Shown here: piece by piece, positions 18,846-29,769 of the stretch
How the letters are laid out: each line of letters opens with the position of its first letter
Numbering within the stretch: the stretch's first letter is position 1
From: Gillisella vitis
Lineage (GTDB): Bacteria; Pseudomonadota; Alphaproteobacteria; Rhizobiales; Rhizobiaceae
DNA length: 64,000 nucleotides
Direction of reading: 5' to 3'
NCBI RefSeq assembly: GCF_021559775.1
Contig: NZ_CP056047.1
Location: 1-64,000, forward strand
Notes under the pieces: model-generated
Told to the model about the DNA's origin: nothing
The model's input: only the letters and a program-made list of their open reading frames with translations
The model's database searches: none
Position numbers and translations under genes: made by a program

Positions 18846-20480
18846 ATGCTATCGAAGACGCAGAGCCCTGTCCTCCCATCCATCGCGAGTGCGGAACTGG
18901 TTCGCACCCGTCTGCTTGCCACTGTCAGTCATGAAATGCGCACGCCGCTGAACGGCATTCTCGGCATGAGTCATTTGCTGGGCCGGACCGATCTGTCGCC
19001 AGAGCAGCGCAATTATCTGTCCGGCATCGTGCAAGCGGGCGAATCCCTGCAACAATTGATTGCCGACCTTCTTGATTATACGACCCTTGAAACTGGCCAT
19101 TTCGAACTTCATAATCAACGTGTTTCCCCCAGACGTCTGATCGAAGGCGTGGTCGAAATGTTGTCGCCACGCGCTCATGCCAAGGGTATCGAGATCGCCG
19201 CGACGACACAGTCCGGGGTTCCCGAGGAAGTCGATATCGATGTCGCTCGGCTGCGGCAGGTGTTGTTCAATGTCATCGGCAATGCGGTGAAATTCACCGT
19301 TGAAGGTGGTGTGCTGGTGTCGGCTAGCTGCATTGGCGACGAATTGGTGGTGCGGGTCCGCGACACTGGTCCTGGCATGACAGAAGAGGAACGCACCCGG
19401 CTGTTCGTCGAATTTTCGCAAGGCGGAGATCCGGTGCAGCGCAGTGGCGGCACGGGCCTTGGCCTGTTCATCTCCCAGCGGTTGATGATGGCGCTCGGTG
19501 GTTCTCTGTCGATTATTGAAACCGTGCGCGGACGGGGAACGTCCTTCGAGATCCGCTTGCCAACCAAGGCGATTGCGCAGGATCGAACCGTTGCCCAGCG
19601 GCAGTCGCTGCTGTCAGGGTCCAGCGTTCTGCTGTTGGCGCCCGACGGTCCGGCGGCTGAAGGCGCGTCCATGACCATTCGTACGCTTGGCGGGTTTTGC
19701 CATTGGGCAAAGAAAACCGAAGAGGCGCTTGACCTTTTGGATCAGGTCGAGAGGCAGGATGCGACGCTGACGGATCTGATCGTCGATCATCGCTGCATTT
19801 CCGATTACGATGCCAATCTCGCTAGACGGCTGTCCTGTCTGGGAAAAATTCGGCGCATCTATCTGGTCAATCCGGAAGAACGCCCGGTACGGCCGCTGAC
19901 CGGTTTCGATGCCTGGCTGATCCGTCCGCTGCGTGAGCAAACCTTGAGCGATGTGCTGCGGGGGCTGATGAGTGGCGTGGATGCGGCTCATGTCGATACA
20001 CGGGATGCCGATGTGTCCCATGGAGATGTCCTGCTGCCGGGTGAAGGCATGGAGCCGGGCAAACAGGTCCCGGATGTGCTGAATGTTCTGGTCGGAGAGG
20101 ATGATTTCGTCAATGCAACCCTGTTGCGGGCCGTCTTGCAGAAAGCCGGTCATATGGTCGGCGTGGTCAATGATTTCGATGCTCTACGCCGTGAAGTGGC
20201 TTTGGAAGAGGCGGTAAAACTGGACCTGATCATTACCGATCTCGGCATGCCCGGCGGCGATGGCAGCTCTGTGTTGCGGTATGTGCGGATGATCGAGCAA
20301 TTGAAACGTCGCCCGCGCTGCCCCATCCTGGTCTTAACCGGCGATCTCAGGGATGCCGCCCGGGCGGAGGCGCTGACCAGCGGCGCGGATCTGGTCTTGC
20401 AAAAGCCTGTCAATCCCGAGCGCCTGCTGAATGAAATTGCCTCGCTGATGAAAACACATCGTACAAGACTGTACGGCTAG
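18846..20480 (+). CDS. Soluble hybrid histidine kinase with receiver domain
   Basis: This 544-residue protein begins directly with HisKA: the H-box SHEMRTPLNGIL (H29) is only 28 residues from the start, so there is no sensor or membrane domain. The HATPase follows with N-box FNVIGNAVKF, G1 RDTGPGM and G2 GGTGLGLFIS. Residues about 255-365 look like a degenerate receiver without the acidic pocket. The C-terminal domain (about 415-540) is a complete receiver, with VGEDD and the phosphoacceptor Asp in LIITDLGMPG. The ATG at 18846 follows GGAG. It stands alone upstream of olsB; input and partner are unknown. Confidence 0.88.
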   Translation: MLSKTQSPVLPSIASAELVRTRLLATVSHEMRTPLNGILGMSHLLGRTDLSPEQRNYLSGIVQAGESLQQLIADLLDYTTLETGHFELHNQRVSPRRLIEGVVEMLSPRAHAKGIEIAATTQSGVPEEVDIDVARLRQVLFNVIGNAVKFTVEGGVLVSASCIGDELVVRVRDTGPGMTEEERTRLFVEFSQGGDPVQRSGGTGLGLFISQRLMMALGGSLSIIETVRGRGTSFEIRLPTKAIAQDRTVAQRQSLLSGSSVLLLAPDGPAAEGASMTIRTLGGFCHWAKKTEEALDLLDQVERQDATLTDLIVDHRCISDYDANLARRLSCLGKIRRIYLVNPEERPVRPLTGFDAWLIRPLREQTLSDVLRGLMSGVDAAHVDTRDADVSHGDVLLPGEGMEPGKQVPDVLNVLVGEDDFVNATLLRAVLQKAGHMVGVVNDFDALRREVALEEAVKLDLIITDLGMPGGDGSSVLRYVRMIEQLKRRPRCPILVLTGDLRDAARAEALTSGADLVLQKPVNPERLLNEIASLMKTHRTRLYG

Positions 20481-20633
20481 ATTCCGAGAAAATTTCCTAT
20501 TATTATCTTGGAGTATCCATTGATTTTACGGGAAAAACCGCCGTAAAAATCGCAATCAGCGTATCCTGTGTCAACATCTTGTCGCATATCCGTGTTTAAC
20601 AGGTCTTGTTTGAACAGAGCCGGATGAACCGCC

Positions 20634-21509
20634 ATGACAGTCGAACTCCTTGATCGTGCAGTCACACCTGAAACGGAGCGTTCCTCCGGTGCAGTGTCCG
20701 GCCCTGCTGGCGATGTCCTGGGCCGGATCGGTACGCTGGAAACCAGGCTCGCCCGCAATGCACGTGAGATCGATGCGGCCCAGGCGGTGCGCTACCGGGT
20801 GTTCGTCGAAGAGATGAATGCCATGCTGCCGCCCGATGCCATGCGGCAGAAGCGCGATATCGATGCGTTCGATGAGATCTGCGATCATCTTCTGGTGCTG
20901 GACCACGCTATCGAGGGTGATCCGGAAGATCAGATCGTCGGCACCTATCGGCTGCTGCGTCATGAAGTGGCGCTGGCCAATTTTGGCTTCTATTCCGCCT
21001 CGGAATTTGCGCTGGACGATCTCATCGCCCGACATCCCGACAAGCGCTTCATGGAGCTTGGCCGCTCCTGTGTCCTGCCGAATTATCGCACCAAGCGGAC
21101 GGTAGAATTGCTCTGGCAAGGAAACTGGGCCTACGCGCTGCGCCACAATATGAGCGCCATGATCGGCTGCGCCTCTTTTCCAGGCGTGCAGCCGGAACAG
21201 CATGCGCTGGCTCTGTCCTTTCTGGCGCAGAATGCCGAAGCCCGCGGCGAATGGGCGGTTCGCGCCCGCCCGGAACTGTTCTGCCCCATGGACCTGATGC
21301 CATCTGAAATCGTCAATGCCCGCAAGGCGCTGTCCGCCATGCCGCCTTTGGTCAAAGGTTATCTGCGTCTCGGCGCGATGATCGGTACCGGTGCCGTGGT
21401 CGACCATGCCTTCAACACCACCGATGTGCTGATCGTCCTGCCGATCACCAGCATTTCCGATCGCTACGTGAATTATTACGGTGCCGATGCCGGGCGGTTT
21501 GCGAGCTAG
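20634..21509 (+). CDS. olsB: L-ornithine N-alpha-acyltransferase OlsB
   Basis: OlsB transfers a 3-hydroxyacyl group from acyl carrier protein to ornithine, the first step of phosphorus-free ornithine lipid synthesis. The 291-residue protein belongs to the COG3176 GNAT-like group. ARYRVFVEEMNA-type text (QAVRYRVFVEEMNAMLPP), GTYRLLRHEVA and FMELGRSCVLPNYRT are characteristic. The acyltransferase for the second step, olsA, is encoded at 34064 in the same window. It is preceded by the hybrid kinase and followed by a gene remnant. Confidence 0.88.
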   Translation: MTVELLDRAVTPETERSSGAVSGPAGDVLGRIGTLETRLARNAREIDAAQAVRYRVFVEEMNAMLPPDAMRQKRDIDAFDEICDHLLVLDHAIEGDPEDQIVGTYRLLRHEVALANFGFYSASEFALDDLIARHPDKRFMELGRSCVLPNYRTKRTVELLWQGNWAYALRHNMSAMIGCASFPGVQPEQHALALSFLAQNAEARGEWAVRARPELFCPMDLMPSEIVNARKALSAMPPLVKGYLRLGAMIGTGAVVDHAFNTTDVLIVLPITSISDRYVNYYGADAGRFAS

Positions 21510-21529
21510 ATTATAGCGGGAAAAGTGGA

Positions 21530-21788
21530 CGCTGGATTTCCAAAAAAACGATGACAGCAAGGCAATCGGTAGCGCTCTTCTGAGCGAACGGTTGCGGCAG
21601 GGCTTGCCGAATTTCGTCGTTGTCGAAAGCGCACACGCAATGACAAGGTCGATGCCTTCAAGCGGTGGCTGCGCGGTGAGCTTCACGAGGATATGACCCG
21701 CCTTGCCAAGGCAATTCCTTTTCTAGGCGAACCTTTTTTGGAAGGCCCATTTCTGAAAGGCCCATTTCTGAAAGGCGAGTGCGGTTGA
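21530..21788 (+). pseudogene. Frameshifted C-terminal remnant of a LysR-type regulator
   Basis: Two plus-strand frames read in succession like the end of a LysR (GcvA-like) effector domain. The first frame gives AIGSALLSERLRQGLPNFVV (from 21562), and a second frame gives RNDKVDAFKRWLRGELHEDM, with a frame change near 21630. The tail ends at a TGA at 21786 after a 15-base direct repeat (GGCCCATTTCTGAAA twice, about 21743-21772). There is no N-terminal DNA-binding domain or start codon. It probably represents decay of a regulator gene between olsB and mutS. Confidence 0.45.
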
Positions 21789-21870
21789 TCTTTGTGCGAC
21801 CGCAGCTTTTTGTGGGCAGGCGGGTGGCTTGCCGCTGCATCGGTTGTCATTGTGGCTTGAACATCGTTAG

Positions 21871-24663
21871 ATGTTGTCTGGACGACCCCCGTGTCCCGAT
21901 ACCCTCAATTTTGCAAAGCGTGAACCTGTGATCATCGACAAAGCTGCCGAACCGGATGTGCTGAACACCGCCGCCCTGACGTCGCAAGAAAGCCGCGCAA
22001 CGGCAACCCCGATGATGGAACAGTATATTGAAATCAAGGCGAACAATCCCGGTTCGCTGCTGTTTTACCGGATGGGGGATTTCTATGAGCTGTTTTTCGA
22101 GGATGCCGTCGAGGCGTCGCGAGCGCTCGGCATCACGCTGACCAAGCGCGGTCAGCATCTGGGCCAAGACATTCCGATGTGCGGCGTTCCCGTGCATGCC
22201 TCTGACGATTATCTGCAAAAGCTGATCACGCTCGGGTTCCGTGTCGCCGTTTGCGAACAGGTGGAAGACCCGGCTGAGGCAAAGAAGCGCGGCTCCAAAT
22301 CCGTGGTCAAGCGTGACGTGGTGCGTCTGGTCACGCCCGGCACGTTGACGGAGGAAAAGCTGCTGTCGCCGTCGGAGACCAATTATCTGATGGCGCTGGC
22401 ACGGGTGCGCGGCAGCGGCGATGAACTGGCGCTGGCCTGGATCGATATTTCCACTGGCGTTTTCCGTCTGGCCGAAACCAATCCTACCCGGTTGCTGGCG
22501 GATATTTTCCGCATCGATCCGCGTGAAGTGATCGTCGCAGAAACCCTGATGCAGGACCCGGATCTCAAGCCGGCCTTTGATGTGCTTGGCCGCGTGGTCG
22601 TGCCGCAGCCATCGGTGCTGTTCGATAGCGCTTCGGCGGAAGGGCGCATCACGCGCTATTTCAACGTCAAGACGCTCGATGGTTTCGGTGGGTTTTCGCG
22701 ACCGGAAATGGCTGCGGCTTCGGCGGCGATTGCCTATGTGGAAAAAACCCAGATATCCGAGCGTCCGCCGCTGGGCTTGCCTGAACGGCAATCCTCGTCC
22801 TCGACCCTGTTTATTGATGCGGCCACCCGCGCCAACCTGGAGTTGGTGAAGACCCTCTCCGGCCAGAAACAGGGCTCCCTGCTCAATACCATCGACCGAA
22901 CCGTAACCGGCGGCGGTGCGCGGCTGATGGCCGAACGGCTGATGTCGCCCTTGACGGAGGTGGTGGCGATTGCGCAGCGGCAGGATGCGGTCGCCTATCT
23001 GTTGACGGACGGTTTTCTGTGTGAGCGGTTGCGCGACCTTTTGAAGCGCGCCTCTGATATGCCACGTGCCCTGTCGCGGCTGGCGCTGGACCGGGGCGGG
23101 CCAAGAGATCTGGCGGCGATCCGGCATGGGTTGTCCACATCAGGCGATGTGGCCGGGTTGTTGCGGGGGGCGGTCCTGCCGGATGAGCTTGCCTCGGCGC
23201 TCACTGATCTCGAAATGCTGTCGCCGTCGCTCGAAAATCTGCTGGCCTCGCAACTGGCGGAAGATCTGCCATTGTTGAAGCGCGATGGCGGGTTTTTGAG
23301 AGAGGGCGCCGATGAGGGGCTGGACGAGGTGCGGGCGCTGCGTGACCAGTCGCGCCGGGTGATCGCCGGGCTGCAATTGCAATATGCCGAGGAAACCGGC
23401 GTCAAGTCGCTGAAGATCAAGCATAACAATGTGTTGGGCTATTTCATCGAAGTCACCGCCGGCAATGCCGGGCCGCTGATCGAGGGTGAGGCCAAGGCCC
23501 GCTTTATCCATCGTCAGTCGATGGCCAATGCCATGCGCTTTACCACGACCGAACTGGCTGATCTCGAAAGCCGCATTGCCAATGCGGCGGGACAGGCGCT
23601 GGACATCGAGCTTGCGGCGTTTGAGCGAATGCGTCAGGCCGTGGTGACCGAGGCCGAGGCCATCAAGAAGGCGGCGCGGGCGCTAGCAGTGATCGATGTG
23701 GCCGCCGGTCTTGCCGTCCTAGCCGAGGAGCAGGGCTATTGCAGACCCCTGGTTGATGACAGCAGGATGTTTTCCATTGTCGCCGGGCGTCATCCGGTGG
23801 TCGAGCAGGCCTTGCGCAAACAGGCGGCCAGCCCTTTCATTGCCAATAATTGCGATCTTTCACCGGTAGGAGACCAGAAGCACGGCGCGATCTGGATGCT
23901 GACCGGTCCGAACATGGGCGGTAAATCCACCTTTCTGCGCCAGAATGCGCTGATCGCCATTCTCGCCCAGATGGGGTCTTTCGTACCCGCCGGATCGGCG
24001 CATATCGGTATTGTTGATCGGCTGTTTTCCCGCGTCGGCGCCTCCGACGATCTGGCGCGGGGCCGATCGACATTCATGGTCGAGATGGTGGAAACGGCGG
24101 CCATTCTTAATCAGGCGGGCGAGCGGTCTCTGGTCATTCTCGATGAGATCGGCCGTGGTACGGCGACATTCGACGGCCTGTCGATTGCCTGGGCGACTGT
24201 CGAGCATCTGCATGAGGTCAATCGCTGCCGGTCGTTGTTTGCCACGCATTTTCACGAGCTGACGGCGCTGTCTGAAAAGCTTGTCCGGCTGTCGAACGTC
24301 ACTATGAAAGTCAAGGAATGGCATGGCGAGGTGATTTTCCTGCATGAGGTTGGGGCCGGTGCCGCTGACCGTTCCTACGGCATCCAGGTGGCGCGACTGG
24401 CCGGGCTGCCGGGCATGGTGGTGGAGCGCGCCCGCGCCGTGCTGTCGCAGCTCGAAGATGCCGATCGCAAAAATCCGGCCAGCCAGTTGATTGACGACCT
24501 GCCGCTGTTCCAGGTCAGTCAGAGGCGTGAGAGCCGGACGGGGACAGGGACGCAGGTGTCGGCGGTGGAAGAGGCATTGCGCAGCCTTAATCTGGATGAT
24601 TTGACGCCAAGGCAAGCGATGGATGCGCTCTACGATCTGAAAACCACTCTGGCGAAATCCTGA
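21871..24663 (+). CDS. mutS: DNA mismatch repair protein MutS
   Basis: MutS recognises mismatches and small loops and recruits MutL. The 930-residue frame carries the mismatch-wedge motif FYE (F71, E73) in RMGDFYELF, connector and lever domains, the ATPase with Walker [10 protein letters not shown] at 679-687, and Walker [12 protein letters not shown]. The ATG at 21871 adds 19 residues compared with a GTG at 21928, which would give 911 residues, nearer the rhizobial length. Neither start has a good ribosome binding site, so the N-terminus is uncertain. Confidence 0.96.
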   Translation: MLSGRPPCPDTLNFAKREPVIIDKAAEPDVLNTAALTSQESRATATPMMEQYIEIKANNPGSLLFYRMGDFYELFFEDAVEASRALGITLTKRGQHLGQDIPMCGVPVHASDDYLQKLITLGFRVAVCEQVEDPAEAKKRGSKSVVKRDVVRLVTPGTLTEEKLLSPSETNYLMALARVRGSGDELALAWIDISTGVFRLAETNPTRLLADIFRIDPREVIVAETLMQDPDLKPAFDVLGRVVVPQPSVLFDSASAEGRITRYFNVKTLDGFGGFSRPEMAAASAAIAYVEKTQISERPPLGLPERQSSSSTLFIDAATRANLELVKTLSGQKQGSLLNTIDRTVTGGGARLMAERLMSPLTEVVAIAQRQDAVAYLLTDGFLCERLRDLLKRASDMPRALSRLALDRGGPRDLAAIRHGLSTSGDVAGLLRGAVLPDELASALTDLEMLSPSLENLLASQLAEDLPLLKRDGGFLREGADEGLDEVRALRDQSRRVIAGLQLQYAEETGVKSLKIKHNNVLGYFIEVTAGNAGPLIEGEAKARFIHRQSMANAMRFTTTELADLESRIANAAGQALDIELAAFERMRQAVVTEAEAIKKAARALAVIDVAAGLAVLAEEQGYCRPLVDDSRMFSIVAGRHPVVEQALRKQAASPFIANNCDLSPVGDQKHGAIWMLTGPNMGGKSTFLRQNALIAILAQMGSFVPAGSAHIGIVDRLFSRVGASDDLARGRSTFMVEMVETAAILNQAGERSLVILDEIGRGTATFDGLSIAWATVEHLHEVNRCRSLFATHFHELTALSEKLVRLSNVTMKVKEWHGEVIFLHEVGAGAADRSYGIQVARLAGLPGMVVERARAVLSQLEDADRKNPASQLIDDLPLFQVSQRRESRTGTGTQVSAVEEALRSLNLDDLTPRQAMDALYDLKTTLAKS

Positions 24664-24846
24664 TCGGCCAAATCGTGATCCAGGATCGCATTGCTTTTTG
24701 GTTCTGGGCTTTCTGGTTTTGGCTCAGTCAACGGATTTTAGGAATTGTTGGCTATCCTGTTGCCCGCAGCGCCTTAAAAACGCTAAACCCGTGACAGACA
24801 AAAGCCGCCTCATTCCAAGCGGCAGGGAACAGATAACCGGACGATC

Positions 24847-27672
24847 ATGGCAAAGCACGACCTATCAGACGCAACGCTCCCCGATTTCAAGGCATTGGAG
24901 GCGGAATGCATGTCCATCGTGCTGCAGAATGGCAAGGTGCCGGAAACGCGGGCCGCCATTCTCCCCTTGCTGAAAAAAGCAAGCATTGATGGCCGGGAGG
25001 CGGCCCTGCGCCATCTGATCGCCAATGGCAGCGGCTTGGAATGTGCCGGGATGATTTCCAATCTCCAGGACAATCTGATAGCACTGGTGCATCGCATGGT
25101 CACTCAGGCGGTCTACCCCACCACCCAGCAGGAATTTGCGGTGGCTGCGGTCGGCGGTTATGGCCGCAGCACCCTGGCTCCCGGGTCCGACATCGATCTC
25201 CTGTTCCTGCTGTCAGTCAAGGCCGGGGCGGATGCCCGCAAGGCGGTGGAATTCCTGCTTTATATTCTCTGGGATCTGGGTTTCAAGGTCGGTCATGCCA
25301 CCCGCCTCGTTGAGGAATGCATCCGGCTGTCGCGCACCGATATGACCATCAGGACCGCCATTCTCGAAACCCGTTTCATCTGCGGGGAAGCGCTGCTGGT
25401 CGGCGAGTTGCAGAAACGGTTTGACGCGGAGGTGGTTGAAAAGACCGCGCCTGAATTCATTGCCGCCAAACTGGCCGAACGTGATGAACGGCACCGCAAG
25501 GCGGGCGATACCCGTTATCTGGTCGAGCCGAATGTGAAGGAAGGCAAAGGTGGATTGCGCGATCTGCACACGCTGTTCTGGATCGCCAAATATTATTACC
25601 GGATTTCCGATCCTGCCGACCTGGTCAAGCTGGGTGTTTTGTCGCGCCAGGAATGGCGGATGTTTCAGAAATCCGACGATTTCCTCTGGGCGGTGCGTTG
25701 CCATATGCATTTCGCCACCGGCAAGCCGGAAGAGCGGCTGTCCTTCGATCTCCAGCCGGAAATTGCCCGCAATCTCGGCTATAATGCCCGTCCCGGCCTT
25801 TCGGAGGTCGAACGTTTCATGAAGCATTATTTCCATGTCGCCAAGAATGTCGGCGACCTGACCCGGATCGTCTGTGCCAGCCTGGAGGACAAGCAGGCGA
25901 AGGCCGCTCCAGGACTGACCGCAGCCATTGGGCGTTTTGCCCATCGGCCCCGGCGCATTCCCGGCACGCCTGAGTTCATCGAGGACAGGGGCCGGATTGC
26001 TCTGTCCGGTCCGGATATTTTCAAGCGTGATCCGATCAATATCATGCGCTTTTTTCATGTCGCTGATCTGCATGGGCTGGAATTCCATCCCGATGCGCTT
26101 AAGGCGATTACCCGCTGCCTGCCGCTGATCGATCATGATTTCCGCGAGAACGAGGAGGCCAACCGGCTGTTCCTCTCCATCCTGACATCCAAACGTGACC
26201 CGGCTCTGATGCTGACCCGGATGAACGAAGCGGGCGTTCTGGGCAAGTTCATCCCGGATTTCGGGCGGATCGTTTCGATGATGCAGTTCAACATGTATCA
26301 TCATTATACCGTGGACGAGCATTTGATCCGCTCAGTCGGCATTCTGGCCGAGGTCGATCAGGGGCAGCATGCCGACATCCATCCGTTGGCCGTCAAGCTG
26401 ATGCCGAATATAGAGGAGCGCACTGTTCTGTTTGTCGCGGTGCTGCTGCATGACATCGCCAAGGGCCGTCAGGAGGATCATTCGATTGCCGGTGCCAAGG
26501 TTGCCCGGCGTCTCTGCCCGCGTCTTGGTTTGAACGACAAGCAGACCGAATTGGTGGTCTGGTTGATTGATCAGCATCTGCTGATGTCGATGGTCGCCCA
26601 GACCCGCGATCTGCATGACCGCAAGACCATTACCGATTTCGCCGAGAAGGTGCAGTCGCTTGACAGGCTGCGCATGCTTCTGGTGCTGACGGTCTGCGAT
26701 ATCCGCGCCGTCGGTCCGGGCGTCTGGAACGGCTGGAAAGGCCAATTGCTGCGCACGCTCTATTATGAAACCGAATTGCTGCTATCGGGCGGGTTTTCCG
26801 AAAGCCCGCGCAAGGAGCGCGCCAAACAGGCCGCCGAGCAATTGGCTGAGGCCCTGTCGGACTGGAGCCAGAAGGACCAGAAAACCTATACCAAGCTGCA
26901 TTACCAACCCTATCTGCTGACGGTGCCGTTGGAAGATCAGGTGCGCCATGCCCATTTTATCCGCCAGGCTGACAAGGCCGATCAGGCGTTGGCAACCATG
27001 GTCCGCACCCATTCCTTCCACGCGATCACCGAGATCACGGTGCTTGCCCCTGACCATCCGCGTCTGTTGTCGATCATTGCCGGTGCCTGTGCGGCGGCGG
27101 GCGCCAATATTGCCGATGCGCAGATTTTTACCACCTCGGACGGCCGGGCGCTCGATACCATTCTCATCAACAGGGAGTTTCCCATTGACGAGGACGAGAT
27201 GCGCCGGGCCAATACGATTAGCAAGATGATCGAAGACGTGCTGGCGGGCAAGAAGCGCCTGCCGGAAGTGATTGCCACCCGCACCAAGGGCCGCAAACGT
27301 AACAAGACCTTCACCGTCAAGCCGCATGTGACGATTTCCAACAGCCTCTCCAATAAGTTTACGGTGATCGAGATCGAATGCCTCGACCGCATTGGTCTGC
27401 TGGCCGAGGTCACGGCGGTCCTGGCTGATCTGTCGCTCGATATTCACTCGGCCCGTATCACCACCTTTGGTGAAAAGGTCATCGATACCTTTTACGTCAT
27501 CGATCTGGTCGGCCAGAAGATCACCAATGAAAACCGGCAGGGGTCCATTTCGGTCCGGCTGAAAGCGGTGATGAGCGAGCAACCCGACGAATTGCGCGAG
27601 CAGATGCCATCGGGCATTATCGCGCCCGCCGCGACGAAATCCCCGGCTGCTGAAAAGAAAGCCCGCGTCTGA
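24847..27672 (+). CDS. glnD: Bifunctional PII uridylyltransferase/uridylyl-removing enzyme
   Basis: GlnD senses glutamine and modifies or demodifies PII proteins, so it sits at the top of nitrogen regulation. The 941 residues hold a nucleotidyltransferase domain with [18 protein letters not shown] (D115, D117), an HD phosphohydrolase domain with [15 protein letters not shown], and two C-terminal ACT domains ([18 protein letters not shown] and [16 protein letters not shown]). The stop is one base from the murJ start. In the same window rpoN and ptsN provide other nitrogen-related functions. Confidence 0.97.
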   Translation: MAKHDLSDATLPDFKALEAECMSIVLQNGKVPETRAAILPLLKKASIDGREAALRHLIANGSGLECAGMISNLQDNLIALVHRMVTQAVYPTTQQEFAVAAVGGYGRSTLAPGSDIDLLFLLSVKAGADARKAVEFLLYILWDLGFKVGHATRLVEECIRLSRTDMTIRTAILETRFICGEALLVGELQKRFDAEVVEKTAPEFIAAKLAERDERHRKAGDTRYLVEPNVKEGKGGLRDLHTLFWIAKYYYRISDPADLVKLGVLSRQEWRMFQKSDDFLWAVRCHMHFATGKPEERLSFDLQPEIARNLGYNARPGLSEVERFMKHYFHVAKNVGDLTRIVCASLEDKQAKAAPGLTAAIGRFAHRPRRIPGTPEFIEDRGRIALSGPDIFKRDPINIMRFFHVADLHGLEFHPDALKAITRCLPLIDHDFRENEEANRLFLSILTSKRDPALMLTRMNEAGVLGKFIPDFGRIVSMMQFNMYHHYTVDEHLIRSVGILAEVDQGQHADIHPLAVKLMPNIEERTVLFVAVLLHDIAKGRQEDHSIAGAKVARRLCPRLGLNDKQTELVVWLIDQHLLMSMVAQTRDLHDRKTITDFAEKVQSLDRLRMLLVLTVCDIRAVGPGVWNGWKGQLLRTLYYETELLLSGGFSESPRKERAKQAAEQLAEALSDWSQKDQKTYTKLHYQPYLLTVPLEDQVRHAHFIRQADKADQALATMVRTHSFHAITEITVLAPDHPRLLSIIAGACAAAGANIADAQIFTTSDGRALDTILINREFPIDEDEMRRANTISKMIEDVLAGKKRLPEVIATRTKGRKRNKTFTVKPHVTISNSLSNKFTVIEIECLDRIGLLAEVTAVLADLSLDIHSARITTFGEKVIDTFYVIDLVGQKITNENRQGSISVRLKAVMSEQPDELREQMPSGIIAPAATKSPAAEKKARV

Positions 27673-27673
27673 T

Positions 27674-29272
27674 ATGTCCCTCGTCAAGAAGTTCATGACC
27701 GTTGGCGGCGCCACGCTTGGCAGCCGATTGTTCGGTTTTGCCCGCGAAACCCTGATGGCGGCGGCGCTGGGCACCGGGCCGATGGCCGATGTGTTTTATG
27801 CGGCTTTCCGCTTTCCCAACCTGTTTCGCCGGTTGTTTGCCGAAGGCGCCTTCAACGCCGCTTTCGTGCCGCTGTTTTCCAAGGAAATCGAGGCGAACGG
27901 ACTGGATGGCGCCAAGCGTTTTTCCGAGGAAGTCTTCGGCGTCCTCTTTACCGTCCTGTTGCTGATCACCATCGCCATGGAGCTTTCCATGCCGCTGCTG
28001 GTGCGGTTTGTCATCGCTCCGGGTTTTGCCGATGACGCGGAAAAATTTTCGCTGACCGTGCGGCTTGCCGTGGTGATGTTTCCCTATCTGATGTGCATGT
28101 CGCTAACGGCGATGCTGAGCGGCATGCTCAATTCGCTGCATCACTTTTTCGCCGCCGCCGTCGCGCCGATCTTTCTCAATCTGGTGATGATCAGCGCACT
28201 GTTTTATGCGCTCTACCATGGTGTCGAGCCTGTCGTGACGGCCTGGTATCTTTCCTGGTCAGTGTTGGTGGCGGGGATTTTACAGTTGCTGGTGGTCTAT
28301 ATCGGCGTGCGCCATGCGGGGATCAGGCTCGGTTTCAAATGGCCGAAGATCACCCCCAACGTGAAACGGTTGCTGGTGCTGGCCGTCCCTGCGGCGGTGA
28401 CTGGCGGCATTACCCAGATCAACCAGTTGATCGGCCAGGCGATTGCCTCCTCCAAGGATGGGGCGATTGCCGCCCTGCAATATGCCGACCGGATCTATCA
28501 ATTGCCTTTGGGCGTGGTGGGCGTTGCCGTCGGCGTGGTGCTTTTGCCGGAGCTAGCGCGGGCGCTGAAATCTGATCATCAGCGCGAGGCTTCAACCATT
28601 CAGAACCGGTCGATTGAATTCGTGCTGTTTCTGACCCTGCCAGCGGCGGTCGGGCTGTGGGTGCTGTCGGATGATATCATCCGGGTGCTTTATGAGCGCG
28701 GCGCGTTTACCGCGCACAACACCGCCATTGTCGGGGCAATCCTCGCCTATTACGGCTTGGGCCTGCCCGGTTTCGTGATGATCAAGGCCCTGCAGCCCGG
28801 TTTTTACGCCCGCGAGGATACAAAAACCCCGATGCGGTTCACCGGCATTTCGGTGGTGGTCAATTCGGCGCTGGCCATTTCGCTGTTTCCGCTGTTGCAG
28901 GAGCGGGGCATCGCCATTGCCGAAGCGACGGCGGGGGCGATCAACACGGTTCTGCTGTTCACCATGCTGGTCCGGCGCGGACATTTGCAGGTGGAATGGG
29001 CGTTGGTGTCACGGGCGCTGCGGCTTTTGCTGGCGGCGCTGGCCATGGGCGCGGCGCTGATGGCGCTGTCGGGCTTTTTCGCGCCATATATCGGCACCGG
29101 TTCACCCTTCCTGCACAAGGTGCTGGTGCTGTTCATCCAGATCGGTCTGGCGATGCTGATCTATTTCTCGCTGGCCTTCCTGATCGGCGGTGCGGATCTC
29201 GGCATGCTCAGGCGCAATCTGAAGCGCAAGGCGCGCGCGACGACAAGCGAGGTCGCCGATGACGCAGAATAG
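27674..29272 (+). CDS. murJ: Lipid II flippase MurJ
   Basis: MurJ flips the peptidoglycan precursor lipid II across the inner membrane. The 532-residue protein has about fourteen membrane segments. The N-terminus (FGFARETLMAAALG and FRFPNLFRRLFAEGAFNAAF) is diagnostic for the MviN/MurJ family, including the essential arginines. It starts one base after the glnD stop and its 3' end overlaps the VOC gene, so glnD-murJ-VOC is one transcription unit. Confidence 0.96.
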   Translation: MSLVKKFMTVGGATLGSRLFGFARETLMAAALGTGPMADVFYAAFRFPNLFRRLFAEGAFNAAFVPLFSKEIEANGLDGAKRFSEEVFGVLFTVLLLITIAMELSMPLLVRFVIAPGFADDAEKFSLTVRLAVVMFPYLMCMSLTAMLSGMLNSLHHFFAAAVAPIFLNLVMISALFYALYHGVEPVVTAWYLSWSVLVAGILQLLVVYIGVRHAGIRLGFKWPKITPNVKRLLVLAVPAAVTGGITQINQLIGQAIASSKDGAIAALQYADRIYQLPLGVVGVAVGVVLLPELARALKSDHQREASTIQNRSIEFVLFLTLPAAVGLWVLSDDIIRVLYERGAFTAHNTAIVGAILAYYGLGLPGFVMIKALQPGFYAREDTKTPMRFTGISVVVNSALAISLFPLLQERGIAIAEATAGAINTVLLFTMLVRRGHLQVEWALVSRALRLLLAALAMGAALMALSGFFAPYIGTGSPFLHKVLVLFIQIGLAMLIYFSLAFLIGGADLGMLRRNLKRKARATTSEVADDAE

Positions 29273-29663
29273 GCCAGTAAAACGCATCGCCACCGTAACG
29301 CTGGTGGTTGATGATTATGATCGGGCGCTGGCCTTTTATTGCGGCAAGCTGGGCTTTGCCTGCAAAGCAGATATCGACCTGGGCGATGGCAAGCGCTGGG
29401 TGGTTGTTTCTCCCGCTGAAGGCGGTGCCGGGCTGCTTCTGGCGCAGGCAGATGGAGAAAAGCAGCTGGCGACAATCGGCAATCAAGCCGGTGGCCGGGT
29501 TGCCTTTTTTCTGGAAACGGATGACTTTGCCCGCGATCATGCGGCGTTTATCGCTGATGGCATCGTCTTTCAGGAAGAGCCGCGTTACGAGCTCTACGGC
29601 ACAGTTGCCGTGTTCGAAGATCTCTACGGCAATCTCTGGGACCTGATCGAGCCAAAATTATAA
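29259..29663 (+). CDS. VOC-family protein downstream of murJ
   Basis: This 134-residue glyoxalase-fold protein starts inside the last codons of murJ (14-base overlap), so it is translationally coupled. The pattern [20 protein letters not shown] at the N-terminus and [15 protein letters not shown] at the C-terminus, with the metal-ligand Glu near GNLWDLIE, is typical. The reaction is unknown; it is not obviously linked to peptidoglycan. Confidence 0.82.
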   Translation: MTQNRPVKRIATVTLVVDDYDRALAFYCGKLGFACKADIDLGDGKRWVVVSPAEGGAGLLLAQADGEKQLATIGNQAGGRVAFFLETDDFARDHAAFIADGIVFQEEPRYELYGTVAVFEDLYGNLWDLIEPKL

Positions 29664-29769
29664 TCGCGCCTCAGCCTTATCCCCGCTTGATCGGGAACGC
29701 CTGCCTGTGCATAAGCGCTGTAAATCCACACGAGGTATCAGGCCCTCCACAAGCCTGCTGAGGTCAATC

